Positions 17,114 through 26,874 of a stretch of DNA of 64,000 nt are shown here, in pieces. Made by a program: the position numbers and the translations under genes. The notes beneath the pieces are model-generated. The model was given only the letters and a program-made list of their open reading frames with translations. It had not been told where the DNA came from and searched no databases. Position 1 is the stretch's first letter, and each line of letters begins with the position of its first letter. Origin of the DNA: Candidatus Brocadiaceae bacterium (GTDB lineage: Bacteria; Planctomycetota; Brocadiia; SM23-32); contig JAAYEJ010000064.1 of assembly GCA_012728835.1 (NCBI GenBank), forward strand, positions 29,785 through 93,784, read 5' to 3'.

Positions 17114-18190
17114 TCAGCGAGCACGCCGTTTCGGGAGCGGGTTCTGTCGGCGGCATTCTTCGATGACGGCGATCTGCCGGCGGACCTGTTGCGGTGTGAT
17201 CACCAGCGGCGCGCCCTCCGTGAGCGCTTCGTGCAGACGGTTGTAGAAGATGCGGGCCATCACCGGGAACATGTTCGCCTTGCTCTTCGGCACGGTCCAG
17301 GTCTTCTCGACCCAGGGGAGTTCTTCGCGGCACCACTTGCGTCCCGGCAGGGGAGTGCGGCTGAGCGCCTGCTTCGGCGCCTTCTCCGGCCGGTAGTAGC
17401 GCCACTTCGCCTCGCCCCGAGTGGCGACCAGGCCGCCGAGCGTGCCGTAGACCTTGTACAGGAAGGGCGACGGATAGGCGGCGCAGTGGGAGATCTCCAG
17501 GTCGATGGTGGGGCGGTTCCTGCCCGTCAGGAGCACCTTGACGTGGTCGTCGGCGTCGCCGAACGGGTTGGCGCGGTCCATGGCGCACTTCACCTCGGGC
17601 ATGCCCTTGCCGTAGAGCTGCAGGAGCTGATCCAGCATGTGCGCGCCGGTGTTGAGCAGGCAGCCGCCGGCATACTCCTGCAGAACCTGCCAGTCCCACC
17701 GCCGGGAGAACGTGTTGACCACGACCTTGATCATGACGATCCGGCCCAGAACGCCGGAATCGATCACCTTGCAGACCTGCGAGTAGTAGGGGGCGAACCG
17801 CGACTGCTGGTAGATGGCCAGCAGCCTGCCAGCCCGCTTCGAGGCCGCGATCATCCGATCCACGTCGCGCACGGTCGGCGCCAGGGGCTTCTCGCAGAGC
17901 ACGTGAAGGCCCGCCTTGAACGCGTCGAGCGTCATGGGCAGGTGCAGATGGGACGGCGCGGCGATGACGGCCAGGTCCAGGTCGTCCCGTTCGAGCAGGC
18001 GGCGGTGGTCTTCGTAGGCGTCGACCTTCAGGTCCTTCTCGGCCTCCGCCCGCATCTCGGCCACCGGATCGGCGACGGCGACGACCTGGTAGCGGCGGTC
18101 CCGCCGGATGTGGTGGACGTGGATGTCGTAGCCGCTGCGACCGAGCCCGATGATGCCGACGCGGATGGGGTCCCGCTTCGCCTTTGCCAT
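17114..18190 (-). CDS. Gfo/Idh/MocA-family oxidoreductase (copy 2)
   Basis: A 358-residue NAD(P)-dependent oxidoreductase. The Rossmann motif VGIIGLGRSGYDIHV is at about residues 11-25, with the family's CEKPLAPTVRDVDRMI (E-K-P) around 95-110 and a C-terminal beta-sheet domain. Substrates in this family are usually sugars or inositols. I start at the ATG at 18190 (MAKAKRDP), which aligns with the paralogue upstream. It is clearly related to the gene at 18277-19359 throughout its length, so the pair arose by tandem duplication. Confidence 0.88.
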   Translation of the reverse strand: MAKAKRDPIRVGIIGLGRSGYDIHVHHIRRDRRYQVVAVADPVAEMRAEAEKDLKVDAYEDHRRLLERDDLDLAVIAAPSHLHLPMTLDAFKAGLHVLCEKPLAPTVRDVDRMIAASKRAGRLLAIYQQSRFAPYYSQVCKVIDSGVLGRIVMIKVVVNTFSRRWDWQVLQEYAGGCLLNTGAHMLDQLLQLYGKGMPEVKCAMDRANPFGDADDHVKVLLTGRNRPTIDLEISHCAAYPSPFLYKVYGTLGGLVATRGEAKWRYYRPEKAPKQALSRTPLPGRKWCREELPWVEKTWTVPKSKANMFPVMARIFYNRLHEALTEGAPLVITPQQVRRQIAVIEECRRQNPLPKRRAR

Positions 18191-18276
18191 GGCGTCTGCT
18201 CCGCAGAAGGGAAGGGCCGGCGGGGGCATGGGCCGCCGGCCCGAAGACGAACACTCATCCTGGCTATGGTGCGGCC

Positions 18277-19359
18277 TCAGACGCCCCAGCCCCGCCGCTT
18301 CGAGAGCGGGTTCTGCCGGTGGCACTCCTCCATGACGGCGATCTGCCGGCGCACCTGTTCGAGGGTGACGATCAGCGGCGTCCCCTCCGTCAATGCGTTG
18401 TAGAGCTGGGTGTAGAACGCCTTCGCCATGGTCGGGAAGAGGTGCGCCCTGCCCTTGGGCACGGTCCAGGTCTTCTCGACCCAGGGCAGCTTCTCCCGGC
18501 AGTACTGGCGCCCTTCGAGCGGCGTGCGGATGAGCGTCTGCTTCGGCGCCCTAACCGGGCGGAAGTACTTCCACTTCGCCTCGGTCGTCGTCGCCGTCAG
18601 GCCGCCCTTCGTGCCATAGACCATGTAGGTGTAGGGCGAATAGGCGGCGCACGAGGAGATCTCCAGATCGATGGTCGGGCGGTTCTTGCCGGTCAGCAGC
18701 ACCTTCACATGGTCCTCGGCGTTGCCCCACGTGTTGGCCCGGTCCATGATGCACTTCACTTCGGGCTTGCCGTCCCCGAAGAGCTGGAGCACCTGGTCCA
18801 TCGGGTGCGGGCCCGTGTTGAGCAGGTTTCCGCCGTGGTTCTCCTGCAGCGTCTGCCAGTCCCACCGGCGGGCAAACCCGTTGAAGGCGCACTTGATCAT
18901 CACGATGCGCCCGAGCACGCCGGAGTCGATGACCTTCTTCACCTGCTCGAAATACGGGGCGAAGCGCGACTGCTGGTAGACGGCCAGCAGCTTGCCGGCG
19001 CCCTTGGCGGCGCGGATCATCCGGTCCACGTCGCGCACGGTGCGTGCCAGCGGCTTCTCGCACAGTACGTTGTGGCCGGCCTTGAACGCCTCGAGGGCGA
19101 TCGGCACGCGCAGGTGCGATGGCGAGGCATTGACCACGAGGTCAAGATCATCGCGAGCCAGCAGGTCGGCGTGGTCCGCGTAGCCGTCCGCCCCCAGTTC
19201 GTTCACGGCGTCCGCGCGCTGCCGTTCCAGGGGGTCTGCGACGGCGACGACCTTGAAGCGCCGATCCGTCCGCAGGTGCCCAACGTGAATGTCGTACCCG
19301 CTGCGTCCCTGTCCGATGACGCCGACCCGAATCTGCTTTCGCTTCTTCGCCTTCGCCAT
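18277..19359 (-). CDS. Gfo/Idh/MocA-family oxidoreductase (copy 1)
   Basis: A 360-residue member of the same family: Rossmann motif VGVIGQGRSGYDIHVGHL, CEKPLARTVRDVDRMI, and a downstream substrate domain sharing stretches such as QQSRFAPY, SGVLGRIVMIK, VKVLLTGKNRPTIDLEIS and LPWVEKTWTVPK with the neighbour. The ATG at 19359 follows GGGAG. A promoter lies about 80 bases upstream, so the pair is probably its own operon, apart from the queC group. The substrate is unknown. Confidence 0.88.
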   Translation of the reverse strand: MAKAKKRKQIRVGVIGQGRSGYDIHVGHLRTDRRFKVVAVADPLERQRADAVNELGADGYADHADLLARDDLDLVVNASPSHLRVPIALEAFKAGHNVLCEKPLARTVRDVDRMIRAAKGAGKLLAVYQQSRFAPYFEQVKKVIDSGVLGRIVMIKCAFNGFARRWDWQTLQENHGGNLLNTGPHPMDQVLQLFGDGKPEVKCIMDRANTWGNAEDHVKVLLTGKNRPTIDLEISSCAAYSPYTYMVYGTKGGLTATTTEAKWKYFRPVRAPKQTLIRTPLEGRQYCREKLPWVEKTWTVPKGRAHLFPTMAKAFYTQLYNALTEGTPLIVTLEQVRRQIAVMEECHRQNPLSKRRGWGV

Positions 19360-19440
19360 GGTCTCAGCTCCCGATGGTCTGCGGCGCCGTTCCTGGGCAG
19401 CGGGACGGCGCGCGGTCAGAGAACCCACAAAAGCGCCCGG

Positions 19441-19469
19441 AGTATGGCACAGTCGCCGGGCCGATGCAA
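19441..19469 (-). promoter_or_regulatory. Promoter for the tandem Gfo/Idh genes
   Basis: On the minus strand TTGCAT (19469-19464), 17-base spacer, CATACT (19446-19441), between the reductase stop and the oxidoreductase start. Confidence 0.45.
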
Positions 19470-19489
19470 ACGGCCTGCCGGCCCCTGCG

Positions 19490-20068
19490 CTATGCGCCGA
19501 CGTCGCCCAGCAGCTCGGCGGCCGCCGTGCGCGCATCGGCCAGGTACTCCGGGCGGGCACGCACGAGGGCGTCGGGCGCGTCCACGCCGCCGTAGAAGCG
19601 GCTGACGGCGCACGCCATGTTCAGGCACGACAGCCACGTCTTGACGATCGTCAGCGTGCACCGGTAGTAGCGCTCGCGGTCCATTGCGCCGACACACAGG
19701 AACATGCCCCGGCGGCGCGCCCGGGGCCCCTGCTTGAGCCGGTAGGTGCGCACCCAGTGGGCCTGGAAGCGGTCGACCAGCACCTTCAGGTGGCCCGGCA
19801 GGGACGTGAAGTAGAGCGGCGCCGCCACCACGACGTGGTCGGCGGCGTCGAAGCGGGGGTACAGGTCCTGCATCTCGTCCCGGATGACGCACCGGCCCGT
19901 TTCCCAGCACGCGTTGCACGAACGGCACGGGGTGATGGACATCCGATACGGGTAGAGGACGGAGACGTCGGCGCCGCGCTCGCGCAGGGCGTCCAGCGCG
20001 GCCTCGAGCACGGCGTCGCTGTTTCCCTCGCGCCGTGCGCTGCCGGCAACGGCCAGAACGGTGGTCAT
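19490..20068 (-). CDS. Flavodoxin-fold NAD(P)H-dependent reductase
   Basis: A 192-residue protein of the iron-sulfur flavoprotein/FMN reductase group: [20 protein letters not shown] phosphate-binding loop at the N-terminus, [23 protein letters not shown] (the CxxCxxC-like stretch typical of this subfamily), and [22 protein letters not shown] binding is expected; an Fe-S cluster is possible. The ATG at 20068 overlaps the queC stop as ATGA and has GGAGGAG seven bases upstream, so it is translationally coupled to queC. Function in queuosine synthesis is not implied. Confidence 0.85.
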   Translation of the reverse strand: MTTVLAVAGSARREGNSDAVLEAALDALRERGADVSVLYPYRMSITPCRSCNACWETGRCVIRDEMQDLYPRFDAADHVVVAAPLYFTSLPGHLKVLVDRFQAHWVRTYRLKQGPRARRRGMFLCVGAMDRERYYRCTLTIVKTWLSCLNMACAVSRFYGGVDAPDALVRARPEYLADARTAAAELLGDVGA

Positions 20069-20796
20069 GGTTGCGTCTCCTCCGGCGGGGCGGCGGCATA
20101 GGGGGTGGGGTCCGGCACACCGGCGTCGGCGAACCCTCGGGCGCGCAGACGGCAACTGTCGCACCGCCCGCAGGCGCGGCCGTGGGAATCGGCGTCGTAG
20201 CAGCTGATCGTCAGGGAGTAGTCCACGCCAAGGCGGATTCCCGTGCGGATGATATCGGCCTTGGTCATGCCGATCAGCGGCGCGGCGATCTGCGTGGGGC
20301 GCCCCTCGACGGCGCGCTTCGTGGCCAGGGCGGCGAGGCGTTCGAATGCTTCGATGAACGCCGGCCGGCAGTCCGGGTAGCCGCTGTAGTCCACCGCATT
20401 GACGCCCACGAAGACGGTGTCGGACCCCGTCACCTCCGCGCAGGCGAGCGCGAAGGCCAGGAAGATCGTGTTGCGCGCGGGCACGTAGGTGGGGGGGATG
20501 GCCGGCGCGGTGTCGTGGGCCGACCGACCCGCCGGCAGGGGAGCGGCCGGGTCCGTCAGCGCGGAGCCGCCCAGTTCGGCGATGGGCAGGTCCAGCACGC
20601 GGTGCTCGACGGCGCCGAGGGACGCGGCGACGAGCCGGGCGGCCTGGAGTTCCACCTCATGCCGCTGGCCGTAGCGGAAGCTCAGCGCGCGGCACTCGTA
20701 GCCCCGGTGGACGGCCACGGCCAGCGCGGTCGCCGAGTCGAGCCCGCCGCTCAGCAGCACGACGGCCCGCCGCCCGGATGTGTTGTCGTTCGCCAT
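20065..20796 (-). CDS. queC: 7-cyano-7-deazaguanine (preQ0) synthase
   Basis: A 243-residue PP-loop enzyme that converts 7-carboxy-7-deazaguanine to preQ0 with ATP and ammonia. The PP-loop SGGLDS is at residues 16-21. The C-terminal zinc site [17 protein letters not shown] is complete. GGAGG precedes the ATG at 20796. It follows the ATPase D-subunit gene by 52 bases and may be the tail of that transcript. queD lies 30 kb away in another operon; queE is not in the window. Confidence 0.94.
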   Translation of the reverse strand: MANDNTSGRRAVVLLSGGLDSATALAVAVHRGYECRALSFRYGQRHEVELQAARLVAASLGAVEHRVLDLPIAELGGSALTDPAAPLPAGRSAHDTAPAIPPTYVPARNTIFLAFALACAEVTGSDTVFVGVNAVDYSGYPDCRPAFIEAFERLAALATKRAVEGRPTQIAAPLIGMTKADIIRTGIRLGVDYSLTISCYDADSHGRACGRCDSCRLRARGFADAGVPDPTPYAAAPPEETQP

Positions 20797-20848
20797 GTGC
20801 CTCCGGCTCCATGCAGGCACCGGCCCTCCTCGCGCCGTCGCCCTGCGC

Positions 20849-21511
20849 CTACCCGACCCCGGCGTGCCGGGCGGGGAGTTCCTCTCGCTGGCGGGCGGCG
20901 CGCATCTCCTTGATCTTCATCAGGCGCACCGTGTTGCCGCGCTCCAGTTCCTCCAGCTTGCTGCGGATGGTGCGCATGGCTTCGCGCAGTTGCGGGATCA
21001 TGACGTATTCGAGCGCGTTGACGCGTCGGCGCGTGCGCTCGATCTCGGCGATGAGCAGCCAGACGGCGTGCTCCATCTCGGCCAGTTCGATGATGCGGGG
21101 CACGAAGTGCCGGAGCCCCTCGACGGCTTCGTCGAACTCCACGGCCGTCTGCAGGAGGCTGTAGCCGCCGGCGGACTGGATGCGGGGTTCGATGACCGGC
21201 ACGTTCACGCCCGTGATGTTGCGCGTGGTCACCGTCAGGCCGATCTCGCTGCGGCTCTGCTCCAGCGCGGCCTCGACGGCGCCGGGGGCGCTGCACAGCC
21301 CTGCCAGCACGAAGCCCTTGAGCACTTCGGGAAACTCCGCATCGAAGGCCCGACGGGCCGTTTTGTAGCGGTCCAGGAGGCCGAGGAACTCCTTCATCAT
21401 GCCGTCAAGCTTGTCCTTCAGCAGGCCGTGTCCGCGCGTGGCCGTGGCCAGGCGCGAGCGCACCTGCAGCAGCGCCATCCGGGTGGCCGTCACGTTCATC
21501 TGCTGTGCCAT
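20849..21511 (-). CDS. ntpD: V/A-type ATPase subunit D
   Basis: A 220-residue central-stalk subunit. The N- and C-terminal halves are long helices that form the antiparallel coiled-coil rotor ([28 protein letters not shown] at the start; [26 protein letters not shown] near residue 170-195), with the NPAL-type NALEYV signature. It transmits rotation between the A3B3 head and the membrane ring. It is the last gene of the nine-gene cluster, 28 bases after subunit B. Confidence 0.93.
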   Translation of the reverse strand: MAQQMNVTATRMALLQVRSRLATATRGHGLLKDKLDGMMKEFLGLLDRYKTARRAFDAEFPEVLKGFVLAGLCSAPGAVEAALEQSRSEIGLTVTTRNITGVNVPVIEPRIQSAGGYSLLQTAVEFDEAVEGLRHFVPRIIELAEMEHAVWLLIAEIERTRRRVNALEYVMIPQLREAMRTIRSKLEELERGNTVRLMKIKEMRAARQREELPARHAGVG

Positions 21512-21539
21512 CGCGAGGTTCCTTCCCCGGTGCCGCGCG

Positions 21540-22940
21540 TCATTCGGTCCGCACGGCGTGGCTCGGCCGCGACTCGGTGTAGTGCTGGTCGATGAACTCG
21601 TCGTGGACGCGTTTCAGTTCGGCGCGCGGCAGCATGCTGAGCAGGTTCCAGCCGATCTCGAGGGTGCGCTCGATGCTGCGGTCTTCGTCCTCCCCCTGCT
21701 GGATGTACTGCTCCTCGAATGCCTCCGCGAAGCGCACGTAGCGCACGTCCATCGCACTGAGGGCCGATTCGCCGAGTACGACGGCCAGCTCCTGCGCGTT
21801 CTTGCCGCGCGCGTAGGCGCTGTAGAGCTGGTTCATGACGTCGGCGTGGTCGGCGCGGGTCTTGCCTTCGCCGATGCCCTTGTCCTTCAGGCGCGAGAGC
21901 GACGGCATCACGTCGATCGGGGGGTAGATGCCGGCGCCGTGGAGGGGCCGGTTCAGGATGATCTGGCCCTCGGTGATGTAGCCGGTCAGGTCCGGGATCG
22001 GGTGCGTCTTGTCGTCCTCGGGCATGGTGAGGATCGGCAACTGGGTGATGGACCCCCCCTTGCCGCGGATGCGGCCGGCCCGCTCGTAGATGGTGGCCAG
22101 GTCGGTGTAGAGGTAGCCCGGGTAGCCCCGCCGGCCCGGCACTTCGCGCCGCGCGGCGGAGACCTCGCGCAGGGCCTCGCAGTAGTTGGTCATGTCGATG
22201 AGGATGACCAGGATGTGCAGGTCATGCTCGAAGGCGAGGTACTCGGCGGCGGTCAGCGCCATGCGCACGACGCTGATGCGCTCGATGGTCGGGTCGTCGG
22301 CCAGGTTGACGAACAGGACGGCGCGTTCGATCGCGCCCGTGCGCTGGAAATCGCTGATGAAGTAGTTGGACTCCTCGAACGTGATGCCCATGGCGGCGAA
22401 GACGACGGCGAACTTCTGGCCGGACTTGCGCACCCTCGCCTGGCGGGCGATCTGCGCGGCCAGCCGTGCGTGCGGCAGACCGGATGCGGAGAAGATGGGC
22501 AGCTTCTGGCCGCGCACCAGCGTGTTGAGGCCGTCGATGGCCGACACGCCGGTCTGGATGAACTCGTTCGGGTAGTCGCGCGTGAAGGGGTTCAGCGGGC
22601 TGCCGTTGATGTTGAGCCGCTTCTCCGGGATGATCTCCGGCCCGCCGTCGATGGGCCGTCCGGCCCCGTCGAAGACGCGCCCGAGCATCTCCATCGAGAC
22701 GCCCAGCTCCTGGCCGCGCCCGAGGAAACGGACGCGCGTCTGGTCCGTCTTGATGCCGGATGTGCCCTCGAAGACCTGGATGAGCGCCTTGTCTTCATTG
22801 ATGTCCAGCACGCTGCCGCGGCGCGTCTGGCCGTCGGAGAGCCGGATCTCCACGAGTTCTCCGTACGTCACGCCCTCGACCTGCTCCGCCAGCAGCAGCG
22901 GGCCGACGAGTTCCTTGACCGTCAGGTATTCCTTGGACAC
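21540..22940 (-). CDS. ntpB: V/A-type ATPase subunit B
   Basis: A 466-residue non-catalytic nucleotide-binding-fold subunit. It has the family stretches [27 protein letters not shown] (the degenerate P-loop region, without a Walker A Lys-Thr), [16 protein letters not shown] and [19 protein letters not shown]. It alternates with subunit A in the hexameric head. The gene starts five bases after the subunit A stop, so the A and B genes are tightly coupled. Confidence 0.95.
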   Translation of the reverse strand: MSKEYLTVKELVGPLLLAEQVEGVTYGELVEIRLSDGQTRRGSVLDINEDKALIQVFEGTSGIKTDQTRVRFLGRGQELGVSMEMLGRVFDGAGRPIDGGPEIIPEKRLNINGSPLNPFTRDYPNEFIQTGVSAIDGLNTLVRGQKLPIFSASGLPHARLAAQIARQARVRKSGQKFAVVFAAMGITFEESNYFISDFQRTGAIERAVLFVNLADDPTIERISVVRMALTAAEYLAFEHDLHILVILIDMTNYCEALREVSAARREVPGRRGYPGYLYTDLATIYERAGRIRGKGGSITQLPILTMPEDDKTHPIPDLTGYITEGQIILNRPLHGAGIYPPIDVMPSLSRLKDKGIGEGKTRADHADVMNQLYSAYARGKNAQELAVVLGESALSAMDVRYVRFAEAFEEQYIQQGEDEDRSIERTLEIGWNLLSMLPRAELKRVHDEFIDQHYTESRPSHAVRTE

Positions 22941-22945
22941 GGCGT

Positions 22946-24781
22946 CTACTCCTCCTGGCCTTCCTCATCGTCGGACGGTTTGCCCGGTTCGCCCCCGGCC
23001 CCGGTCAGGGCGTTGATCTCCTTGTCGACCTGCGTCATCAGCGCGTCGAACCTGTCCAGCTCGTCCTCGGCGATGCGCTTGGCGCGCGCGATGCCTTCGA
23101 TGACGGGCAGTTCCGTCAGGCTGTCCAGGTCCGCTCCGTCCTCCAGGGCGTTGCGTGCCCGCTCGTGATACCGCAGGATGAGCGCCAGCAGGCGGAACTG
23201 CTTCGGGAGACTGGTGTAGGTGTCGATGTCGTCGAAGGCGTTCTGGTGAAGGAAGTCCTCGCGGATCATGCGTGCCGCCTCCATCAGGAGGCGGTCCGCC
23301 ATGGAGAGCGCGTCGATGCCGACCAGGCGCACCAGTTCCTCCAGCTCGGACTCGCGCTGGAGGATGCGCATGGCCTCCTTGCGGTTCGCTTCCCAACCGG
23401 GGGCGACGTGCTCGTTCGCCCATGCGTCGATGGCCTGCTGGTAGAGCGAGTAGCTGCGCAGCCACGAGATCGCCGGGAAGTGGCGCGCCGCGGCCAGGCT
23501 GGCTTCGAGGCTCCAGAAGACCTTGACGACGCGGAGCGTGGACTGCACGACGGGCTCCGAGAGGTCGCCGCCGGGGGGGGAGACGGCGCCGATGACGGTC
23601 AGGGTGCCCTGGCGGTCCGGCGCGCCCTGGCAGTCGACGAAGCCCACCCGCTCATAGAAGGCGGCGATCCGGCCGGCCAGGTACGCGGGGTAGCCCTCCT
23701 CGCCCGGCATCTCCTCGAGCCGTCCCGAGACCTCGCGCATCGCCTCGGCCCAGCGCGACGTCGAGTCGGCCATCAGGGCCACGTTGTAGCCCATGTCGCG
23801 GAAGTACTCCGCCATGGTGATGCCCGTGAACACCGAGGCCTCGCGGGCCGCCACGGGCATGTTGGACGTGTTGGCCACCAGGACGGTGCGCCGCATCAGC
23901 GGCTCGCCGCTGCGCGGGTCGTGCAGCTCGGGGAACTCCAGCAGGACGTCGGTCATCTCGTTGCCGCGTTCGCCGCAGCCGAGGTAGACGATGATGTCGG
24001 CGTTCGACCACTTGGCCAACTGGTGCTGCACCACCGTCTTGCCGCTGCCGAACGGGCCGGGGATGCAGGCCGTGCCGCCCATGGCCACCGGGTAGAGCAT
24101 GTCCAGCACGCGCTGGCCCGTCACCAGGGGCACGACGGGCGGATGTTTGCGCGCCACCGGCCGGCCCGTGCGCACGGGCCAGACCTGCATCATCGTCACG
24201 GGCACCTCGCCGCCGTCGGACTCGAGCACGGCGACGGGGTCCGTGACGGTCGCCTCGCAGGCCTTGATGGAGCGGACACGCCCGCGCACGCCGGGCGGCA
24301 CCATGACGCGATGCTCGACGACGGGCGTCTCCCGGACGGTGCCGATGATGTCGCCGGGGCCCACCTGGTCACCTTCCTTCACGGTCGGGACGAACGACCA
24401 CCGCTTCTTGCGGTCGAGGGCGGGCGCGTCGGCGCCGCGCACGATGTAGTCGCCGTACTTCTCCGCCAGCACGCGCAGGGGCCGCTGCACGCCGTCGTAG
24501 ATGCTCTCGATCAGGCCGGGGCCCAGTTCGACGCTCAGCGGGTTACCCATGGGGAAGACGGGCTCGCCGGGGCCGACCCCTTCGGTCTCTTCGTAGACCT
24601 GGATCGAGTAGGCATCGCCGCGGATCTCGATGACCTCGCCGAACAGCCGGGCCTCGCCGATGCGCACCAGTTCATACATCTTGGTGCCGGACAGGCCCTC
24701 GGCCACCACCAGCGGACCGGAGACCCGCATCACGCGGCCGGGCGCTCGCTCCTGCGATTCCTGCGCAGCTTGTTCTGCCAT
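22946..24781 (-). CDS. ntpA: V/A-type ATPase catalytic subunit A
   Basis: A 611-residue catalytic subunit. The Walker A motif GPFGSGKT lies near residue 260, followed by the [25 protein letters not shown] segment, and the non-homologous insertion typical of A subunits lies around residues 110-200 ([21 protein letters not shown]). The ATG at 24781 has AGAAGGA just upstream; an ATG at 24865 would overlap subunit F. It hydrolyses or makes ATP in the cytoplasmic head. Confidence 0.96.
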   Translation of the reverse strand: MAEQAAQESQERAPGRVMRVSGPLVVAEGLSGTKMYELVRIGEARLFGEVIEIRGDAYSIQVYEETEGVGPGEPVFPMGNPLSVELGPGLIESIYDGVQRPLRVLAEKYGDYIVRGADAPALDRKKRWSFVPTVKEGDQVGPGDIIGTVRETPVVEHRVMVPPGVRGRVRSIKACEATVTDPVAVLESDGGEVPVTMMQVWPVRTGRPVARKHPPVVPLVTGQRVLDMLYPVAMGGTACIPGPFGSGKTVVQHQLAKWSNADIIVYLGCGERGNEMTDVLLEFPELHDPRSGEPLMRRTVLVANTSNMPVAAREASVFTGITMAEYFRDMGYNVALMADSTSRWAEAMREVSGRLEEMPGEEGYPAYLAGRIAAFYERVGFVDCQGAPDRQGTLTVIGAVSPPGGDLSEPVVQSTLRVVKVFWSLEASLAAARHFPAISWLRSYSLYQQAIDAWANEHVAPGWEANRKEAMRILQRESELEELVRLVGIDALSMADRLLMEAARMIREDFLHQNAFDDIDTYTSLPKQFRLLALILRYHERARNALEDGADLDSLTELPVIEGIARAKRIAEDELDRFDALMTQVDKEINALTGAGGEPGKPSDDEEGQEE

Positions 24782-24861
24782 GGTTCCTTCTCGCAACGTT
24801 GCTCTAAGTGGGCGGGCGGCGGCGGGACTGTGGAAAACATGTCTCGGCCATCTCAGTGGTC

Positions 24862-25212
24862 TCACCCGCCCTGTGAAGCCGCCGGATCGTCACCCAGAAG
24901 GTTCACGCCGACCGACTGCTCCAGCACCCGCCGCATGTGCGACAGCGTGCTGCCCGTGCTTCCCCGGTGCGAGGGGACGACCAGCACGACCGCGCCCGTC
25001 GCACGGCGCACCTCGTCGACCACGTCCGGCCGGTCGCCGGCGACGGTCTCGCTCAGCAGCGTCAGCCCGACGGCCGCGTCGCCCATCGCCCGGCGCAGAG
25101 GGGCTTCCAGGTCCTCGCCGGCCTCCAGCGGCACAAACTCCATGCCGGCCTCCCGGAGGTACAGCATCTCATCCCGGGGACCGATCGCCACGACCCTCTT
25201 TGTCACCGCCAT
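24862..25212 (-). CDS. ntpG: V/A-type ATPase subunit F
   Basis: A 116-residue central-stalk subunit of the F type (called NtpG in Enterococcus hirae). It has the N-terminal VVAIGPRDEMLYLREAGMEFVPL strand and the VVLVVPSHRGSTGSTLSHMRRVLEQSVGVNLLG C-terminal helix region. It binds the D subunit shaft. The gene lies 15 bases after subunit C and 80 before subunit A. Confidence 0.85.
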   Translation of the reverse strand: MAVTKRVVAIGPRDEMLYLREAGMEFVPLEAGEDLEAPLRRAMGDAAVGLTLLSETVAGDRPDVVDEVRRATGAVVLVVPSHRGSTGSTLSHMRRVLEQSVGVNLLGDDPAASQGG

Positions 25213-25227
25213 CGGCGTTCCCGTTCG

Positions 25228-26229
25228 TCAGACGTAGCCGGGGCGCAGCCGCTCCAGGAGCAGCTCGGGCGCCACGCCGGCCCAGCGCCCCCCGAGCACC
25301 AGTTTCAGGTTGAACACTTCCGTGTGCATGCCGATCGCATAGGCGAACACGCGCTCCGGCCCGAAGGCCACCGAGCGGGCGCCGCGCAGGTACTCGGCGA
25401 GGCCCTCCTCGGCCTGCCGCACGAACCCGCGCACGCGCGTGGCGCCGTCCAGGTCGCGCAGGCGGGAGGGCGCCACGCCCGCCACGGCACCGCCCAGCAG
25501 GTCCGGCCAGTCGGCCAGGTCCGCCCGCGTCAGGGCACCGGCCAGGCCGGCGTCCGGCAGCTCGGCCGCCACGGCCTGCTGCACGTCCGGCTTGTGTTCC
25601 AGCAGGCGTGCCCGCCAGAGCGACTCGACCCCGAGGATCGCGCGGCTCCGCCGCCAGTAGCCCGTGATGAAGTCGTTCCCGCGCCGTTCGGCTTCGCGTG
25701 CGAGCGCATCCAGGCACTCGGCGTCGATGACGGCGTCCAGGAGTTCGGGCCGGTCGGCGGCGGTCGGCAGGACGGCGCGGACGCGCTGTACGCCCCGGCG
25801 CACGTACTCCGGCACATCGGCGGGCAGGTCGTCCCACACGCGGGTCCAGAGGTCGTCGGCCTCCGGGGCCTTGCGTCCGGAGGCCCCTCGGTCGGGCTCG
25901 GCCCTCCGGTCTGCGACGAAGCGGCGGAGTCCGTCGAACGCGTGCTGCACGTCGACGTGGAACGTGGCGAGGTCCGACGGGCTCACGGCGCGCAGCTCGG
26001 CGGCGCAGTCGGCCAGCGTCTCTGCGGCGATCCGGTCGAGGTGCCGCACGGCGGCCGCATCCGGGACGCGGTCCTCGAGCGCCGTTCCGCTCAGCCGTTG
26101 CAGGAGGGCGCCCGGTTCCGGTTCGGCCACCAGTTGCCGGAAGGCGTCGTGCGTGAGCAACCGGCCCTCGCGGGCGGCCACCAGGCCGCTCACGTAGGTC
26201 CACGCCGCCGGGGATTCACGCCGCGCCAT
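25228..26229 (-). CDS. ntpC: V/A-type ATPase subunit C
   Basis: A 333-residue protein of the AC39/NtpC family, the funnel-shaped link between the D-F shaft and the membrane ring: mostly helical, with WTYVSGLVAAREGRLLTHDAF at the start and the ERVFAYAIGMHTEVFNLKLVL segment near the C-terminus. I chose the ATG at 26229 because AGGAG lies seven bases upstream; the ATG at 26235 is only one base from that site. Sequence is divergent, as usual for this subunit, so position in the operon supports the call. Confidence 0.85.
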   Translation of the reverse strand: MARRESPAAWTYVSGLVAAREGRLLTHDAFRQLVAEPEPGALLQRLSGTALEDRVPDAAAVRHLDRIAAETLADCAAELRAVSPSDLATFHVDVQHAFDGLRRFVADRRAEPDRGASGRKAPEADDLWTRVWDDLPADVPEYVRRGVQRVRAVLPTAADRPELLDAVIDAECLDALAREAERRGNDFITGYWRRSRAILGVESLWRARLLEHKPDVQQAVAAELPDAGLAGALTRADLADWPDLLGGAVAGVAPSRLRDLDGATRVRGFVRQAEEGLAEYLRGARSVAFGPERVFAYAIGMHTEVFNLKLVLGGRWAGVAPELLLERLRPGYV

Positions 26230-26253
26230 GTCCATGCTCCTGCCGGGGGTGTC

Positions 26254-26853
26254 TCAGACGGTCACCTGTTGCGGGAACAGCAGCTCGGCCACCTCGGGCG
26301 CGAGCGTCTCGCGCAGTCGCCGCAGGCGGGACTCGATCGAGAGGTCGATCTCGAAGCGGCCGGCACGGAACAGCACGCCGCCGCTCAGGGGGCCGTCGTG
26401 CCGCTCCAGGCGCAGCCGGGCGTCTGCGGCACGGTGCTCGTTCATGCGTTCCACCAGGGGGGCCAGGCGCTCGGCGTCGCGCTCATTGCACAGAACCCGG
26501 CCGCCCACGTCCGCCGGCAGGGATTCCATCCACCGGCCGACCACGGCGCAGTAGTCGTCGTCCGGCAGCGCGGCCAGGCGTTCGGCCGCCCGGTCGAACA
26601 GGGAGTTGAGCATCTCGTTGCGCTGCTTGAGCAGGGCCAGGTTGTGCTCGGCCCGGCGGGCGACGATCTCCCGGTCGGCCCGCTGCCGCAGTTCATGCTC
26701 CGCCCGGCTGCGGCGGCGTTCGAACTCCATCGTCAGCGCCTCGCGGGCGGCCTCCAGCCGCTGGCGCTTGTGTTCCTCCGCCGTGGCGAGGATGCGCTCG
26801 GCCTCGGCGCGCGCCTCGGCCAGGATGGTCTCGCGTATGTGGTCCAGCGACAT
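26254..26853 (-). CDS. ntpE: V/A-type ATPase subunit E (peripheral stalk)
   Basis: A 199-residue protein with a long charged N-terminal helix (residues 1-95, rich in Glu/Arg/Ala) and a globular C-terminal domain ending in SRLRRLRETLAPEVAELLFPQQ, the usual end of E subunits. It forms the peripheral stalk with the small coiled-coil protein coded first in the operon. It lies 21 bases after subunit K and 24 before subunit C. Confidence 0.9.
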   Translation of the reverse strand: MSLDHIRETILAEARAEAERILATAEEHKRQRLEAAREALTMEFERRRSRAEHELRQRADREIVARRAEHNLALLKQRNEMLNSLFDRAAERLAALPDDDYCAVVGRWMESLPADVGGRVLCNERDAERLAPLVERMNEHRAADARLRLERHDGPLSGGVLFRAGRFEIDLSIESRLRRLRETLAPEVAELLFPQQVTV

Positions 26854-26874
26854 CGGTGCGCCCTTCCTCGGCTC

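Noticed and set aside
24781..24865. Upstream ATG giving a 28-residue extension of ATPase subunit A
   Set aside because: It would overlap subunit F, has no ribosome site, and the extra residues are not part of the family.
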